Source: CAZAPG01 sp964486935 (GTDB lineage: Bacteria; Chloroflexota; Anaerolineae; 4572-78; J111). From it: 64,000 bases of DNA. How positions within the stretch are numbered: position 1 is the stretch's first letter; each line of letters begins with the position of its first letter. The stretch is taken from assembly GCA_964486935.1 (NCBI GenBank), contig CAZAPG010000018.1, positions 52,658-116,657 on the forward strand, given 5' to 3'. Both the position numbers and the translations under genes were made by a program. Positions 1-9,140 of this stretch are shown here, piece by piece. The notes under the pieces were generated by a model. That model was not told the origin of the DNA. It was given only the letters and a program-made list of their open reading frames with translations, and did not search any database.

Positions 1-1
1 G

Positions 2-511
2 GGGGCTGCCTTGCAGGTATTTTTGGAGCGCCGGCAAAAAGATGTTCCAGAAGACCAAAATACCAAACTCGCCCTGAAAATTGAAACCGACAACCCCAGC
101 GGCGATGTTTCCCGGCACGACGGCAAAATTGAAACCACCATTTTTGCCATTGTGCAAGAAGTGGTCAATAACGCCGTTAAACACGCCAAAGCCAACAATA
201 TTGTGGTTGAGCTAAAAGAAGCCCCCGAAGGTCTCTACACCACCATTACCGATGACGGCGTGGGCTTTGACCTGGATGAAGTGATGCGCAATTACGAAAC
301 CCGGGGCAGCCTGGGTATGATTAACCTGCGCGAGCGGGCCGAGTCGATTGGCGGCGAATTTACCATGAAATCTGAAATTGGCAAGGGCACCCACGTTACT
401 GTTTTTGTGCCCAACGAGCAGGCCGAAATAGAAAAACGCAAAAAGAAGCGCGTAACCGGTATGTTGACTCTGCCCCCCAACATGCCTCCCCTCAAAGATC
501 CTACCAAATAG
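2..511 (+). CDS. Sensor histidine kinase, C-terminal part (partial)
   Basis: The reading frame is open at the left edge, so only about the last 170 residues are present. They form a GHKL ATPase domain: an N box with VQEVVNNAVKHAKA, a G1 box DDGVGFD, a G2-like box GSLGMINLRERAESIGG and the closing GKGTHVTVFVP. The HAKA/GSLGMINLRERA style is that of NarL-type (HisKA_3) kinases, which phosphorylate LuxR-type regulators. The dimerisation helix and phosphorylated His lie off the window, so the signal sensed cannot be told. A basic and proline-rich tail of about 30 residues follows the ATPase domain. The next gene starts 20 bases downstream on the same strand and may be co-transcribed. Confidence 0.85.
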   Translation, partial: GAALQVFLERRQKDVPEDQNTKLALKIETDNPSGDVSRHDGKIETTIFAIVQEVVNNAVKHAKANNIVVELKEAPEGLYTTITDDGVGFDLDEVMRNYETRGSLGMINLRERAESIGGEFTMKSEIGKGTHVTVFVPNEQAEIEKRKKKRVTGMLTLPPNMPPLKDPTK

Positions 512-531
512 GCCAGAAATTCTCCAATTAA

Positions 532-1977
532 ATGATGCGGAATCCAACCACCATTTTACGCAACTGGATAACGGCCGATAACCGGCTGGTGGCCGGCCTG
601 GGGGTGTTTTTTGTGCTGCTGGTAGCCGGCCTGCTGGTAGGCGCTTTGTTTGGCGGCCTTGGCCCCTTAATGGCTGTTGGTTTGCTGGGCGGAGTGGCAA
701 TGGCCGTGCTCATGTTACGCAGCACGCAGGTGGGGCTGTTTGCCCTGATTGCCCTCATTTGCCTGCTGCCTTACGGCGCGCTGCCTTTTAGTATTGGCTT
801 TAGACCAACTTTTTTAGATTTGGCCCTGGCCGCCCTCTTTTTGGTATGGGGTATGCGCCTCATTACCGGCCAGCAGCGAGAATTCAACTTCTCGCCGTTG
901 GGGGTGCTGGTATTTATGTTTATGGGCTGGGCCATTTTTATCTTTATTTTTGGCCTGCGTTATGGCGGCTTAAATGTTACGGTAGCCCGTAATTTTTTGG
1001 AAGTGCTGCTGGCCGTTAGCCTGTTTTTTTTAGTCATCAATCAGGTAACAACCCTGCGCCAGCTTGAGCAACTATCGCGGGTAATTATTTGGGCCGGCGG
1101 CGGCACGGCGGCGCTGGGCATTTTCTTTTACGTTATCCCCGAAACATTGGCCGTGCAGATTCTGTCGCTGCTGCGCGTCTTTCAATACCCCACCGATGGT
1201 ATTTTGCGCTACATCGAGGATGACCCGGAACAGCCCATGCGGGCCATTTCAACTTCTATTGACCCCAACGCCCTGGGCGGCTTGATGGTTTTTTTGACTA
1301 TTATTGCCGTGGTTCATCTGTTTGCCCGCCGGCCCATCATGCGCCGGCGCTACCTGTTAATCATTTCCGGCATGATGTTGCTGACCCTCTACCTGACCTT
1401 TTCCAGGGGGTCGCTGCTGGGCGTGGTGGTCGGGCTGGGGGTCGTCAGCCTGATCCGCTACCGCAAACTGGTTTGGGTGATGCTGATTGCGGCGGCGCTA
1501 ATGGTTATTTTGCCCCAAACCCAAATTTACGTTGAGCGATTGGTGGAAGGATTTCAGGGCGAGGATTTAGCCACCCAGATGCGCTTTGGCGAGTATAAAG
1601 ATGCCTTTAACCTGATTGGCCGCTTTCCGCTAACCGGCGTGGGCTTTTTTGGAACGCCCGATATTGATATCTATGTGGGCGTATCCAGCGTGTACCTGTT
1701 GGTGGCCCAGCAAATGGGGCTGGTGGGGAGCGGCCTCTATTTGCTAATCGGGCTGGTCTATTTGCTGGTCATTGGTTTTTCGCTGCGGCAACTGCCCGCC
1801 AACCACCGCCTGGAAACGCCACTGCTGGCCTATGGCGCGGCCATTTTGGGGGCAATGGTTGGCGGGGTGTTTGACCATTTCTATTTTAACCTCACGTTTA
1901 TCCACATTGCCGCCTTGTACTGGCTCACCTTGGGGTTGGGGATGGCAGCCGTGCTGCTGTGGCGCAGGGAGGGCTGA
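532..1977 (+). CDS. O-antigen ligase/polymerase-like membrane protein
   Basis: A 481-residue polytopic membrane protein with about 11-12 hydrophobic segments. The core resembles the Wzy_C / O-antigen ligase family: a hydrophobic helix ending in TFSRGSLLG (near residue 288) and an extracytoplasmic loop with Arg/Glu-rich sequence and the GRFPLTGVGFF segment, both typical of this group. Such proteins join or polymerise glycan chains on lipid carriers at the outer face of the membrane. No other glycan gene lies alongside, so the substrate is unknown. In a monoderm-like Chloroflexota it could serve an exopolysaccharide or glycoprotein rather than LPS. Two adjacent ATGs (532, 535) are possible starts. 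Confidence 0.7.
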   Translation: MMRNPTTILRNWITADNRLVAGLGVFFVLLVAGLLVGALFGGLGPLMAVGLLGGVAMAVLMLRSTQVGLFALIALICLLPYGALPFSIGFRPTFLDLALAALFLVWGMRLITGQQREFNFSPLGVLVFMFMGWAIFIFIFGLRYGGLNVTVARNFLEVLLAVSLFFLVINQVTTLRQLEQLSRVIIWAGGGTAALGIFFYVIPETLAVQILSLLRVFQYPTDGILRYIEDDPEQPMRAISTSIDPNALGGLMVFLTIIAVVHLFARRPIMRRRYLLIISGMMLLTLYLTFSRGSLLGVVVGLGVVSLIRYRKLVWVMLIAAALMVILPQTQIYVERLVEGFQGEDLATQMRFGEYKDAFNLIGRFPLTGVGFFGTPDIDIYVGVSSVYLLVAQQMGLVGSGLYLLIGLVYLLVIGFSLRQLPANHRLETPLLAYGAAILGAMVGGVFDHFYFNLTFIHIAALYWLTLGLGMAAVLLWRREG

Positions 1978-1996
1978 ATTGCCTGGTTTGCAACGC

Positions 1997-2773
1997 ATGG
2001 GCTACAGTTTTTGGGCGCGCGTGTCCACGCTCATTTTTATAATTGGCCTGCTGGGTTGCGGGTCAACCCAACCACCCGAAACTGCCACCGCAACCCTAAT
2101 TGAAGCAACGCCCCAGGTTGAGAAATCCCCGGCTGCTCCGGTTGACGCTTATGCCCGGCAGCGGCAAAGTATGGTTGAATACCAACTCAAAGGCCGCGAT
2201 ATTTCCAGCGAGCCGGTTTTGGCCGCCATGGGCCGGGTTTTACGCCACGAGTTTGTGCCGGCTGACTTTCGAGGCGAGGCGTATGATGACCACCCGCTGC
2301 CGATTGGCTATGGCCAGACAATCTCGCAGCCATACATTGTAGCCCTGATGACAGAGTTAATTGACCTGCAACCGGGCGAGCGTGTTCTGGAAATTGGCAC
2401 CGGCTCCGGCTATCAGGCCGCCATTCTGGCCGAATTGACCGGCCAGGTTTATACCATCGAGATTATCCCCGAACTGGCGGAGCGCGCTCAACAAACTTTT
2501 GGGCGGCTGGGCTATCGCCAGATTGTGGCCAAACAGGCCGATGGATACTGGGGTTGGGAGGAATACGCGCCGTTTGATGCCATCATTGTAACGGCTGCGC
2601 CGGACCACGTTCCTCAACCGCTGGTTAACCAACTGGCCGATGGCGGCAAGATGGTCATTCCCATTGGCCCGCCGGGCGGCTATCAAAGTTTGTGGGTGCT
2701 GGAGCGTCAGGGTGACCAGATTTTAAGGCGTAACTGGGGCGGGGTGCGGTTTGTGCCCTTTGTGCGGCAATAA
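1997..2773 (+). CDS. Protein-L-isoaspartate O-methyltransferase, predicted lipoprotein
   Basis: Repairs isoaspartyl residues in aged proteins by methylating them with S-adenosylmethionine. The family signature GQTISQPYIVA is at residues 106-116 and the AdoMet-binding loop LEIGTGSGYQ at 131-140. The ATG at 1997 is chosen because it gives a clean lipoprotein signal peptide: a short basic start, a hydrophobic stretch, and the lipobox LLGC with Cys21, followed by a Thr/Pro/Glu-rich spacer of about 25 residues. A TTG at 1979 is an alternative start. The standard enzyme is cytoplasmic, so a membrane-anchored extracytoplasmic form is odd, because AdoMet is not expected outside the cell. The gene overlaps the convergent gene at 2723-5197 by 51 bases. 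Confidence 0.85.
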   Translation: MGYSFWARVSTLIFIIGLLGCGSTQPPETATATLIEATPQVEKSPAAPVDAYARQRQSMVEYQLKGRDISSEPVLAAMGRVLRHEFVPADFRGEAYDDHPLPIGYGQTISQPYIVALMTELIDLQPGERVLEIGTGSGYQAAILAELTGQVYTIEIIPELAERAQQTFGRLGYRQIVAKQADGYWGWEEYAPFDAIIVTAAPDHVPQPLVNQLADGGKMVIPIGPPGGYQSLWVLERQGDQILRRNWGGVRFVPFVRQ

Positions 2774-5197
2774 AGCCCAAATTGCCACTGCGGCCAGGCC
2801 ATAGGCCAGGGCGGCCCCCCACAGCACGGTAGAAAAATTCCACGTTAGCGAAATCATGGCGGCCAGCACCGCGCTCACCACCGAAGCGCAACCGTTGACG
2901 CCCCACACCCAGGGTACCAGTTTAGGCCGGGTTGCTCCCACCAAACTCAACCCCCGTGGAAAGGGGATGCCCAGCAGCGCCCCCAGCGGAAATAAGGCTG
3001 CCACCGTTACGGCAATGCGCCCGGCAAAGGGTAGCCGAAGCGTGGCGTCAAACAGAAGGGGCAGCAAAAAAGGGTAGGCGATGGTCAACAGCACAATCAG
3101 GGGCAGCGCCAGCCGCAGCGATAATCGCGCAGACAGATAGCCGCTGCCCACCCCCGCCGCTACCAAAATAGCCGAAACAACCACCGTAAATGAATAGGTC
3201 GGTTGGCCCAAGTAAAGTATAAAACGCTGCAACAGCGGAATTTCTACAAACAAAAACCCCAACCCCAACAAAGCAAAATAAAACAGATAGCGCAGCTTTA
3301 ACCGCACTGTCGGGTGCGGGCCGGCATCGACAGGCCGGTTAGACCCATTTTGGGTCAGGCTGCTTTCAGCCTTTAGCCAAAATAGCGGCGCCAGAATCAA
3401 AAAGGCCGACAGGCTGACTACCAGGGCCAGCAGTATCACCAGCACCAGATATCCGCTGCCGCCAAAAGGCTGCCAGGTTTTTCCCAAAGCCTGCAATATT
3501 TCAGTAGTTTGCCGCCACTTAAAAAAATGAAAGAAAAAGGGGTGGTCATCGGTGGGAGGGGTAACGGCATAGGCGTATTGGGCATAAAAGGTGGCCGGGT
3601 TGGGGTCGGTTAGCAGCCGGGCAAAGGCGCGGTAGTAGGGCGCGTCTGGCACAAAGCTGTAACGGTTGACTTCTTCCGGCTGAATATCGGGTAGCCAGAT
3701 GGGGTCAAATTGCAATCGAGTGGCAAACTGGCGGGTCAAAGCCACATCATCTGGCGGCAGGGGCGAACGGCCGGCCACCACCAGCGATGTTTGTAAACTA
3801 CGCAAGGCCATTGCCTGCGCCGCCGGGTTGAGCTGGGGGTCTCTTTGGCGCAGCGCCTCGATGATGGCCGCCCACAGTCTCAGGCTTTCGCTGGGGGGCA
3901 GTTGCAGCCAGCGTTCAACCACCAGCAGTCCGGCCGGAGTCAGGTGGTCCAGCATATCGCTAAATGACTCAACCGTGTAGCGGTAATCTTCGGTCAACGT
4001 GTAAGCGCCGGCCGTAACCGGGTGAAAACTGTCGGCGAGGGGGAGAATAATCAAATCAAATTGTTGCCCGGTGCGGCGCAAAAAACTGCGCGGGTTGTCA
4101 ACAATAACGGTTACGCGGGGGTCGTTGTAAAGTTGACCGCCAAACCGGCGCGCGGCCGCCAGCGCCGTGGGGTTGCTGTAAACCACCGTTACCGACGGGA
4201 TATTGCGCGCTGTGGCGGTGAGCACGGCCAGGCCGCCGCCCGGCTCCAAAATCAGAACGTTGGCCTGGGGCCGTAGCTCAAAAGCCAAAGCTAATGGTAA
4301 ATAGCGGGTAAACGCGGGGTCGTCGGGTGTGGTAATTGGGGTCAGGTTGTCGCCATCAATTATCAGCGCCAATTGCGGCGGCAGTTGGCCAGAATAGGTA
4401 AAACTCAGGCCGGGCGCCGAGCGAATGCCTTCGCTTTGCAATACGTCAACTCGTGAGGCGGCGTTCCATTGGCTGGAGATAAGCCTGCTGCCCGGATAGA
4501 GCAGGGCCTGCGACAGCGTTTTGTAGGGGGTAAGCTGCACCTCAAAAATAGCCGGCGGGCGAAAAGTCAGAAAGATGAGGGTCAGGACAACAAGGCCGTA
4601 TCCGGCTATTTTCAGGCGAGGTTTGGCCGGCGTTTCCGGTTGAACGGAGGGTAGCTGAAGCGCAAGCGCCGCCAGCCAGCCGAGCAGGGTACACATAATT
4701 ACGGCGCCGGGGCCGCCCACCGTGGCCAGGGCCAGCAGGGCCGCCGGCGGCCCCAGGCCGGAACCGAGTAAATTGACCGCATAAATCAGGCCAGCCTGCT
4801 CTGTTTGCACCGAGAGGGCCGCGCCAATTACCAATCCGCCAAAAAAAAAGGGAATGGTGAGCGACAAATAGTAAAGCGCCAGCCAGAGCAATTGTACCGG
4901 TTCCCAGGCCAGCCGGTACGCATCAAACGGCAGGTAATTGGTGGCTAAATAGGCAGCCGGGAGGGATACGGTAAACAACAGTGTGCCACTCTTTAACATG
5001 CGCTGCCAGGTGGTCTGGCCGGGCTGCCGTAGAGATAGATAAGTGCCGCTGGCACCCGCTCCCAGCAGGGCCAGGCTAATGGCCATAAAGGCAAAGTGGT
5101 GGCCCTGGGCCAGCGCAAAAAAGCGGGTCAGGGTTACTTGAAAAGCCAGAATGGCAGCCGAGGTAAAGAATATTGCTACATAAATAGCATTCATCAA
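2723..5197 (-). CDS. Polytopic membrane protein with spermidine-synthase-like domain
   Basis: An 824-residue protein with three parts: about six to seven N-terminal membrane helices (residues 1-215), a soluble domain of the spermidine-synthase/Rossmann methyltransferase type (about 255-480, with the nucleotide-binding-like turn VLILEPGGGLAVL), and a C-terminal block of about six helices (about 560-810). This matches the large membrane 'spermine/spermidine synthase' proteins common in environmental bacteria, whose reaction has not been established. The soluble domain lacks an obvious full polyamine-synthase active site, so polyamine synthesis should not be assumed. The start is the double ATG at 5197. 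No RNA or protein partner is evident nearby. Confidence 0.65.
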   Translation of the reverse strand: MMNAIYVAIFFTSAAILAFQVTLTRFFALAQGHHFAFMAISLALLGAGASGTYLSLRQPGQTTWQRMLKSGTLLFTVSLPAAYLATNYLPFDAYRLAWEPVQLLWLALYYLSLTIPFFFGGLVIGAALSVQTEQAGLIYAVNLLGSGLGPPAALLALATVGGPGAVIMCTLLGWLAALALQLPSVQPETPAKPRLKIAGYGLVVLTLIFLTFRPPAIFEVQLTPYKTLSQALLYPGSRLISSQWNAASRVDVLQSEGIRSAPGLSFTYSGQLPPQLALIIDGDNLTPITTPDDPAFTRYLPLALAFELRPQANVLILEPGGGLAVLTATARNIPSVTVVYSNPTALAAARRFGGQLYNDPRVTVIVDNPRSFLRRTGQQFDLIILPLADSFHPVTAGAYTLTEDYRYTVESFSDMLDHLTPAGLLVVERWLQLPPSESLRLWAAIIEALRQRDPQLNPAAQAMALRSLQTSLVVAGRSPLPPDDVALTRQFATRLQFDPIWLPDIQPEEVNRYSFVPDAPYYRAFARLLTDPNPATFYAQYAYAVTPPTDDHPFFFHFFKWRQTTEILQALGKTWQPFGGSGYLVLVILLALVVSLSAFLILAPLFWLKAESSLTQNGSNRPVDAGPHPTVRLKLRYLFYFALLGLGFLFVEIPLLQRFILYLGQPTYSFTVVVSAILVAAGVGSGYLSARLSLRLALPLIVLLTIAYPFLLPLLFDATLRLPFAGRIAVTVAALFPLGALLGIPFPRGLSLVGATRPKLVPWVWGVNGCASVVSAVLAAMISLTWNFSTVLWGAALAYGLAAVAIWALLPHKGHKPHPAPVTP

Positions 5198-5387
5198 GGT
5201 TATTGTTTAAAGCTCAATCAAACCTGGGCGTAAGCTGTTGGGCAAGGTGGTGAGCTTGCTGTACCGCGATAGACAAATATCTCACAACTCAATTCTAGGC
5301 TTGTTGACTGTTGTTGTCAATCATCTTTTTGCCACGGCAGGGTAGGGGCGAGGTGGCCGCCGGGAAAAAGATTTGTTTGAGGCGGGA

Positions 5388-5960
5388 TTATAGCCGGGTT
5401 GTGGTTTTATCCGGTTCTTTAGACTCGTCAAAGGTGGTCCAGCCGCCGGCTTGCCAGGCTTGGCGGCGCTTATCAACTTCAACAGCGCCAGACAGTTCCA
5501 GCACATTTTTGACAAAAGAGGCACGTTCTTTGTCAGTTTCAACGACTACTAAAATGCCGCCACGTTTAAGCCCTTCGGCGTAAAAGTCAGCCTCTTTTTC
5601 AGAGATGCCCAGGCTGGTGAGCGCCCCCAACAGCCCGCCGGCTGCGGCGCCTATACCGGTTGCCGCAAAAACGGTGGCTAAACTCCCTGCCGCCAACACC
5701 GGCCCAATTCCGGGGATGGCCAGCGTGCCGGCGCTAACCAGCAAGCCGGTTAAGCCGCCTACGGCAGCGCCACCGGCGCTACCCAGCTTGCTATCGGCTT
5801 GAACGGCGCCCTGCTCTGTATCTTTCTGGCGATTCACCTTTTGTTTAATCTGATTACGGGCCACTACACCAAACCGGTTTTTGTTGAACCCCGCATTTTG
5901 CAATTCTTTAATGGCCGAATCTGCGGCTGATTCGCGTTCAAATAAACCAACAATTTTCAT
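5388..5960 (-). CDS. Glycine-zipper membrane protein, general-stress (YflT/17M-like) type
   Basis: A 190-residue protein. The first 40 residues (MKIVGLFERESAADSAIKEL...) resemble the YflT / general stress protein 17M fold, a ferredoxin-like domain. Residues about 58-120 are a long Gly/Ala-rich hydrophobic stretch (GSAGGAAVGGLTGLLVSAG and similar), which looks like a glycine-zipper membrane hairpin. A second alpha/beta segment follows (KRGGILVVVETDKERASFV). The ATG at 5960 is preceded by AAGGAG on the minus strand. A TATAAT-like box (ATTATA on the plus strand, 5995-6000) and a short hairpin at 6022-6037 lie upstream. It ends a minus-strand series of small stress-type genes. Molecular function is unknown. 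Confidence 0.7.
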   Translation of the reverse strand: MKIVGLFERESAADSAIKELQNAGFNKNRFGVVARNQIKQKVNRQKDTEQGAVQADSKLGSAGGAAVGGLTGLLVSAGTLAIPGIGPVLAAGSLATVFAATGIGAAAGGLLGALTSLGISEKEADFYAEGLKRGGILVVVETDKERASFVKNVLELSGAVEVDKRRQAWQAGGWTTFDESKEPDKTTTRL

Positions 5961-6021
5961 AGGGTAATTGCTCCTTTCAAGATGTTCTGTGGTCATTATA
6001 TTGTGCTGACCGGCAGCCTCA

Positions 6022-6037
6022 CACCCCAACTGGGGTG
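6022..6037 (-). promoter_or_regulatory. Small inverted repeat upstream of glycine-zipper gene
   Basis: Arms CACCCC / GGGGTG with a four-base loop, lying 62-77 bases before the start codon and about where a -35 region would be for the TATAAT-like box at 5995-6000 (minus strand). It could be an operator or part of the 5' leader. Nothing else supports a specific factor. Confidence 0.3.
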
Positions 6038-6048
6038 ATTTTTGGGCA

Positions 6049-6075
6049 ACAAAAGAGCTATCTTGCGATAGCTCC
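6049..6075 (-). terminator. Intrinsic terminator, shared hairpin family (copy 1)
   Basis: On the minus strand the stem is GAGCTATC / GATAGCTC (6055-6062 with 6067-6074), with a four-base loop and a short U tract (TTTT, then GTTG). It lies between the stop of the coiled-coil gene 6123-6428 and the start of 5388-5960, so it fits as terminator of the former. The stem is the same as at 10114, 11112 and 16499. Confidence 0.7.
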
Positions 6076-6122
6076 CGTTACCCAATCGAGGGAAGTATAT
6101 TGTTTGATGCCCTCCTACTGGG

Positions 6123-6428
6123 CTATTTTGATTTTCCATTTTCCTGAAATTTGGCGGCGGCCTGGCCGATAGCCTGTTGCAGTTCGGCCAGAGCTTTTTC
6201 GGTACCATCTTTTAACACATCCCAGGCTTCGCCGCTGGCACGCTCTAATTTTTCCAGCCTGTCCTGAACTTCGTCTACCTGGCGATAAACGGCCTTCATA
6301 AAATCTTCGTAGTGCAGGCCGGCCTGCTCCTGGTTATATTCCATTTTGGCCTTGAGCCGTTCAAGCTCGGCCTGTCGAATTTTTAAACGCGCTTCTGCTT
6401 CTTTTAGATATTCCTCTTTAGATTTCAT
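6123..6428 (-). CDS. Small coiled-coil protein (paralogue of 9717-10016)
   Basis: A 101-residue, highly charged helical protein, coiled coil for nearly its whole length (MKSKEEYLKEAEARLKIRQA...), with the segment GEAWDVLKDGTEKALAELQQA near residue 70. The same layout, with GESWRELKAGLDEAVDALQQ, occurs in the gene at 9717-10016. I take the two as diverged duplicates, resembling the small cyanobacterial coiled-coil stress proteins of the sll1863 type. The start at 6428 is set by GGAGG seven bases upstream. It lies 17 bases after the pncB stop on the same strand, so it is probably co-transcribed with pncB. Function unknown. Confidence 0.75.
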   Translation of the reverse strand: MKSKEEYLKEAEARLKIRQAELERLKAKMEYNQEQAGLHYEDFMKAVYRQVDEVQDRLEKLERASGEAWDVLKDGTEKALAELQQAIGQAAAKFQENGKSK

Positions 6429-6445
6429 TTTGACCTCCTGACTTG

Positions 6446-7996
6446 TTATGTCTGAAACGACTTGATTAACTCCTGTTTCAGGTTCCACAGCCGTTGGGTT
6501 AGGGATACGTGGTAGATGTGGGGATTCATAATCCGCTTGACGCCGGAGTCTAGCCTGTCCAAATCGCGCTGGCGGCAGGCGCGAATCTCGTCAATAGAAG
6601 GAAATTGATATACAAGATTGCCTTTGTCAATGATGTCTACCAGCAGCGGCTCAATTTTGGTGATATTTTTTTGGCTCAACTGGCGAAACTCGGTGTGGTC
6701 CGAGGGGTGGCGCAGCATAATCTCTTTCATCTGGCGCGGCTCTTCCGAATCCAGACTGAGCAGGTCGGCGGTGGCGTTGTGGCGTTCGTCGTAAATGCGC
6801 CACACCAGTTTGTGGCCCGGATTGGGCGTTTTATGCAGCGATTCGGAAATTTTGATGGCGGGAATCCAGGCATTATGATGCTGAACGGCCACTAATTTAT
6901 ACACGCCGCCCAGGGCCGGGTCGCCCTCAGAGGTAATCAGTTTGGTGCCCACGCCATAGGCCAGTCGCTTGACAAGCTGGTCGGCATCTACCCCGTAGCG
7001 CGGGGCTTCCATACTAATTTGGGTGATAATCTGCCAAATGGTCAATTCATCCAGGTTGTTTGACAGCACAATGGTTGTGTCGGGAAACCCGGCGTCGTTG
7101 AGCATTTTGGCCGCTTGAATACTGAGATAGGCCAGGTCGCCGGAGTCTAGCCGAATGCCGACCGGCTCATGCCCTTTGCGGCGCAGCTCCTCAAACACTT
7201 TAATCGCGTTGGGCACGCCGCTTTCCAGGGTGTTGATGGTATCTACCAGCAGCAGGCAGTCGTCGGGGTACACGTTGGCGTAGGCTCTGAATGCGCCCAG
7301 TTCGCCTTCGCCCAGGGCCATAAAAGTTTGCACCATACTGTGAGCGTGGGTACCCTTGGGCAGGTAGCCCAGCACGTGCGACACGCCGGTATTGGATGAA
7401 AAATCTGCGCCGCCAATGAGGGAGGCCCGCGTGCCGGCGTTGGCCCCTTTCTCGTGGCCGCGCCGCAGGCCAAACTCCATCAAAAGCTGGCCGTGCCCGC
7501 TTTCTCTGATGCGAGCGGCTTTGGTGGCAATCAGCGTTTGGTAATTAAGCTGGTTGAGCAGCGGCGTTTCCAGCAGTTGGGCCAGAGCCAGCGGCCCCTG
7601 CACCATGGTAATAGGCACATTGGGGTGCACCACCCGGCCTTCGGGAATGGCCCTAACGGTGAGTTGCATAAAGGGGGTTGGCCCGCTGTTTTTGAGCCAG
7701 TTCAAAAAATCGTCATCAAAAATGCGAGAGCCGGTGCGGCTTTTTTGGCCGCGCAGGTACTCAATGTCTCTGTCTTTAAAGCTAACCGCCTGCATCCAGT
7801 TGACCAGCCATTCCAGGCCGGCATTGATGCAGTACCCGGCACGATGCAGCCCGTAGTCGGGGTAATCGCGAAAGAAGTGGTCAAATTGAACTTCTTTTTC
7901 GTGCAGGCCGGTTTTGTAGTAAAGCTGGGCCATGGTGAGCTGGTACTGGTCGGTAAATAAAATGCCCTCGGCAATTTGCTGCTCTGCCTCTTTCAT
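6446..7996 (-). CDS. pncB: Nicotinate phosphoribosyltransferase
   Basis: Converts nicotinate and PRPP to nicotinate mononucleotide in the Preiss-Handler NAD salvage route. The 516 residues show the family blocks: an N-terminal TDQYQLTMAQLYYKTG, the FGLRRGHEKGANAGTRAS region that binds the phosphoribosyl group, a KGTHAHSMVQTF segment with the conserved His, VGIRLDSGDLAYLS, and GVGTKLITS. The length fits the longer NAPRT subfamily. The ATG at 7996 begins MKEAEQQIAEGILFTDQYQ. It sits just downstream of GAPDH on the same strand, so an NAD-producing enzyme is beside an NAD-using one. A small coiled-coil gene follows after 17 bases. Confidence 0.93.
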   Translation of the reverse strand: MKEAEQQIAEGILFTDQYQLTMAQLYYKTGLHEKEVQFDHFFRDYPDYGLHRAGYCINAGLEWLVNWMQAVSFKDRDIEYLRGQKSRTGSRIFDDDFLNWLKNSGPTPFMQLTVRAIPEGRVVHPNVPITMVQGPLALAQLLETPLLNQLNYQTLIATKAARIRESGHGQLLMEFGLRRGHEKGANAGTRASLIGGADFSSNTGVSHVLGYLPKGTHAHSMVQTFMALGEGELGAFRAYANVYPDDCLLLVDTINTLESGVPNAIKVFEELRRKGHEPVGIRLDSGDLAYLSIQAAKMLNDAGFPDTTIVLSNNLDELTIWQIITQISMEAPRYGVDADQLVKRLAYGVGTKLITSEGDPALGGVYKLVAVQHHNAWIPAIKISESLHKTPNPGHKLVWRIYDERHNATADLLSLDSEEPRQMKEIMLRHPSDHTEFRQLSQKNITKIEPLLVDIIDKGNLVYQFPSIDEIRACRQRDLDRLDSGVKRIMNPHIYHVSLTQRLWNLKQELIKSFQT

Positions 7997-8071
7997 GGTC
8001 TGTATATTCCTTTACGTGAAGATTATTTTGTAACCATTATACCTCTTTTTTGGGCTTGCGGCAGGTCAATT

Positions 8072-9133
8072 TTAGCCGTAGCTGGCCTGAACCTGCGCCT
8101 GAATTTCCCGTTGGGCAATGGGGGCCGGAGAGGAGAAGGATTTACCCAGCCTGATGGCTTCTCTAATCATTTGGTTGGCATATCCCCACTCGTTATCGTA
8201 CCAGCTCATAATTTTGACCATGTCACCATCGACCACCTGGGTCATACTCAGGTCTACAATCGAAGCGCGGGGGTCTTTGATAATATCGGCTGAAACAAGC
8301 GGGTCGTCCGACGCGCCCAAAATGCCTTGATATTTTCGGCTGGATGCTTCTTCTTTGAAGATGTTGTTGACCTCCGCCGTCGAGGTGTCGCGCCGGGTCA
8401 GCACAGTGATATCGGCCATCGAGCCAACCGGCACCGGAGCGCGAACTGCTGCGCCGTCAAACAGCCCCTTAAAGTGATTGAGAACCCTGGTGGTGGCAAG
8501 CGCGGCTCCGGTTGAAGTAGGTACCAGATTGGCCGCTGCCGCCCGCCCGCGCCGAAATTTGCTGCCGGGCGAGTCGACAAGAGCTTGCGAGGCGGTATAG
8601 GCGTGGATGGTGGTCATCAGCGCCTTTTTTACCCCAATGCGGCGGTCCAGCACCTCCATCACCGGGGTAATGCAATTAGTGGTGCAACTTGCACAAGAGA
8701 TAATTTGGTGCAGTTCGTCTTTGGGGCTGTTTACGCCGTGAACCACGGTGGGCACATCCGCGCTTTTGGTAGGAGCCGATAAAATGGCTCGTTTGGCTCC
8801 GGCTTGCAGGTGTTTTTGGGCGTCCTCTTTTTTGGTAAAAAGGCCGGTACATTCAAGCACGGTATCAATGGCCAGGTCAGACCAGGGCAGGCGGGCCGGC
8901 TCTTTGATGTTAAAAACCGGATAGGCGCTGCCATTTACTATCAAGGCGTCATCCCGGTGAGACACCTCCTTTTCGTAGCGGCCATAGACGGTATCGTACT
9001 TTAGCAGGTAGGCCAGGTTGTCGGTTGAAACCAAATCGTTGATGGCTACCAGCTCCAACTCCGGCGTGTCAAGAATAATTTTAAACGCGGCCCGGCCAAT
9101 TCGGCCCAACCCATTAATTGCTACTTTAATCAC
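8072..9133 (-). CDS. gap: Glyceraldehyde-3-phosphate dehydrogenase, type I
   Basis: Glycolytic/gluconeogenic enzyme that oxidises glyceraldehyde 3-phosphate with NAD(P) and phosphate. It shows the N-terminal Rossmann motif INGLGRIGRAAF, the catalytic segment SCASCTTNC, the HAYTASQALVDSP block, and the C-terminal SWYDNEWGYANQM. At 353 residues it is about 15 longer than typical because of a tail after the last helix (SFSSPAPIAQREIQAQVQASYG). The start is GTG at 9133, with AAGGAG about 12 bases upstream, overlapping the end of the preceding gene (stop at 9141). The two are therefore likely translationally coupled. Confidence 0.96.
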   Translation of the reverse strand: MIKVAINGLGRIGRAAFKIILDTPELELVAINDLVSTDNLAYLLKYDTVYGRYEKEVSHRDDALIVNGSAYPVFNIKEPARLPWSDLAIDTVLECTGLFTKKEDAQKHLQAGAKRAILSAPTKSADVPTVVHGVNSPKDELHQIISCASCTTNCITPVMEVLDRRIGVKKALMTTIHAYTASQALVDSPGSKFRRGRAAAANLVPTSTGAALATTRVLNHFKGLFDGAAVRAPVPVGSMADITVLTRRDTSTAEVNNIFKEEASSRKYQGILGASDDPLVSADIIKDPRASIVDLSMTQVVDGDMVKIMSWYDNEWGYANQMIREAIRLGKSFSSPAPIAQREIQAQVQASYG

Positions 9134-9140
9134 GGTGAAT

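Noticed and set aside
2723..5197. Calling the membrane protein a polyamine synthase
   Set aside because: Only the Rossmann core is recognisable; the polyamine-site residues are not evident, and this membrane subgroup has no established reaction that I know of.
7454..7960. 168-codon frame antisense to pncB
   Set aside because: The same explanation applies: the pncB frame accounts for the conservation and the antisense product has no motifs.
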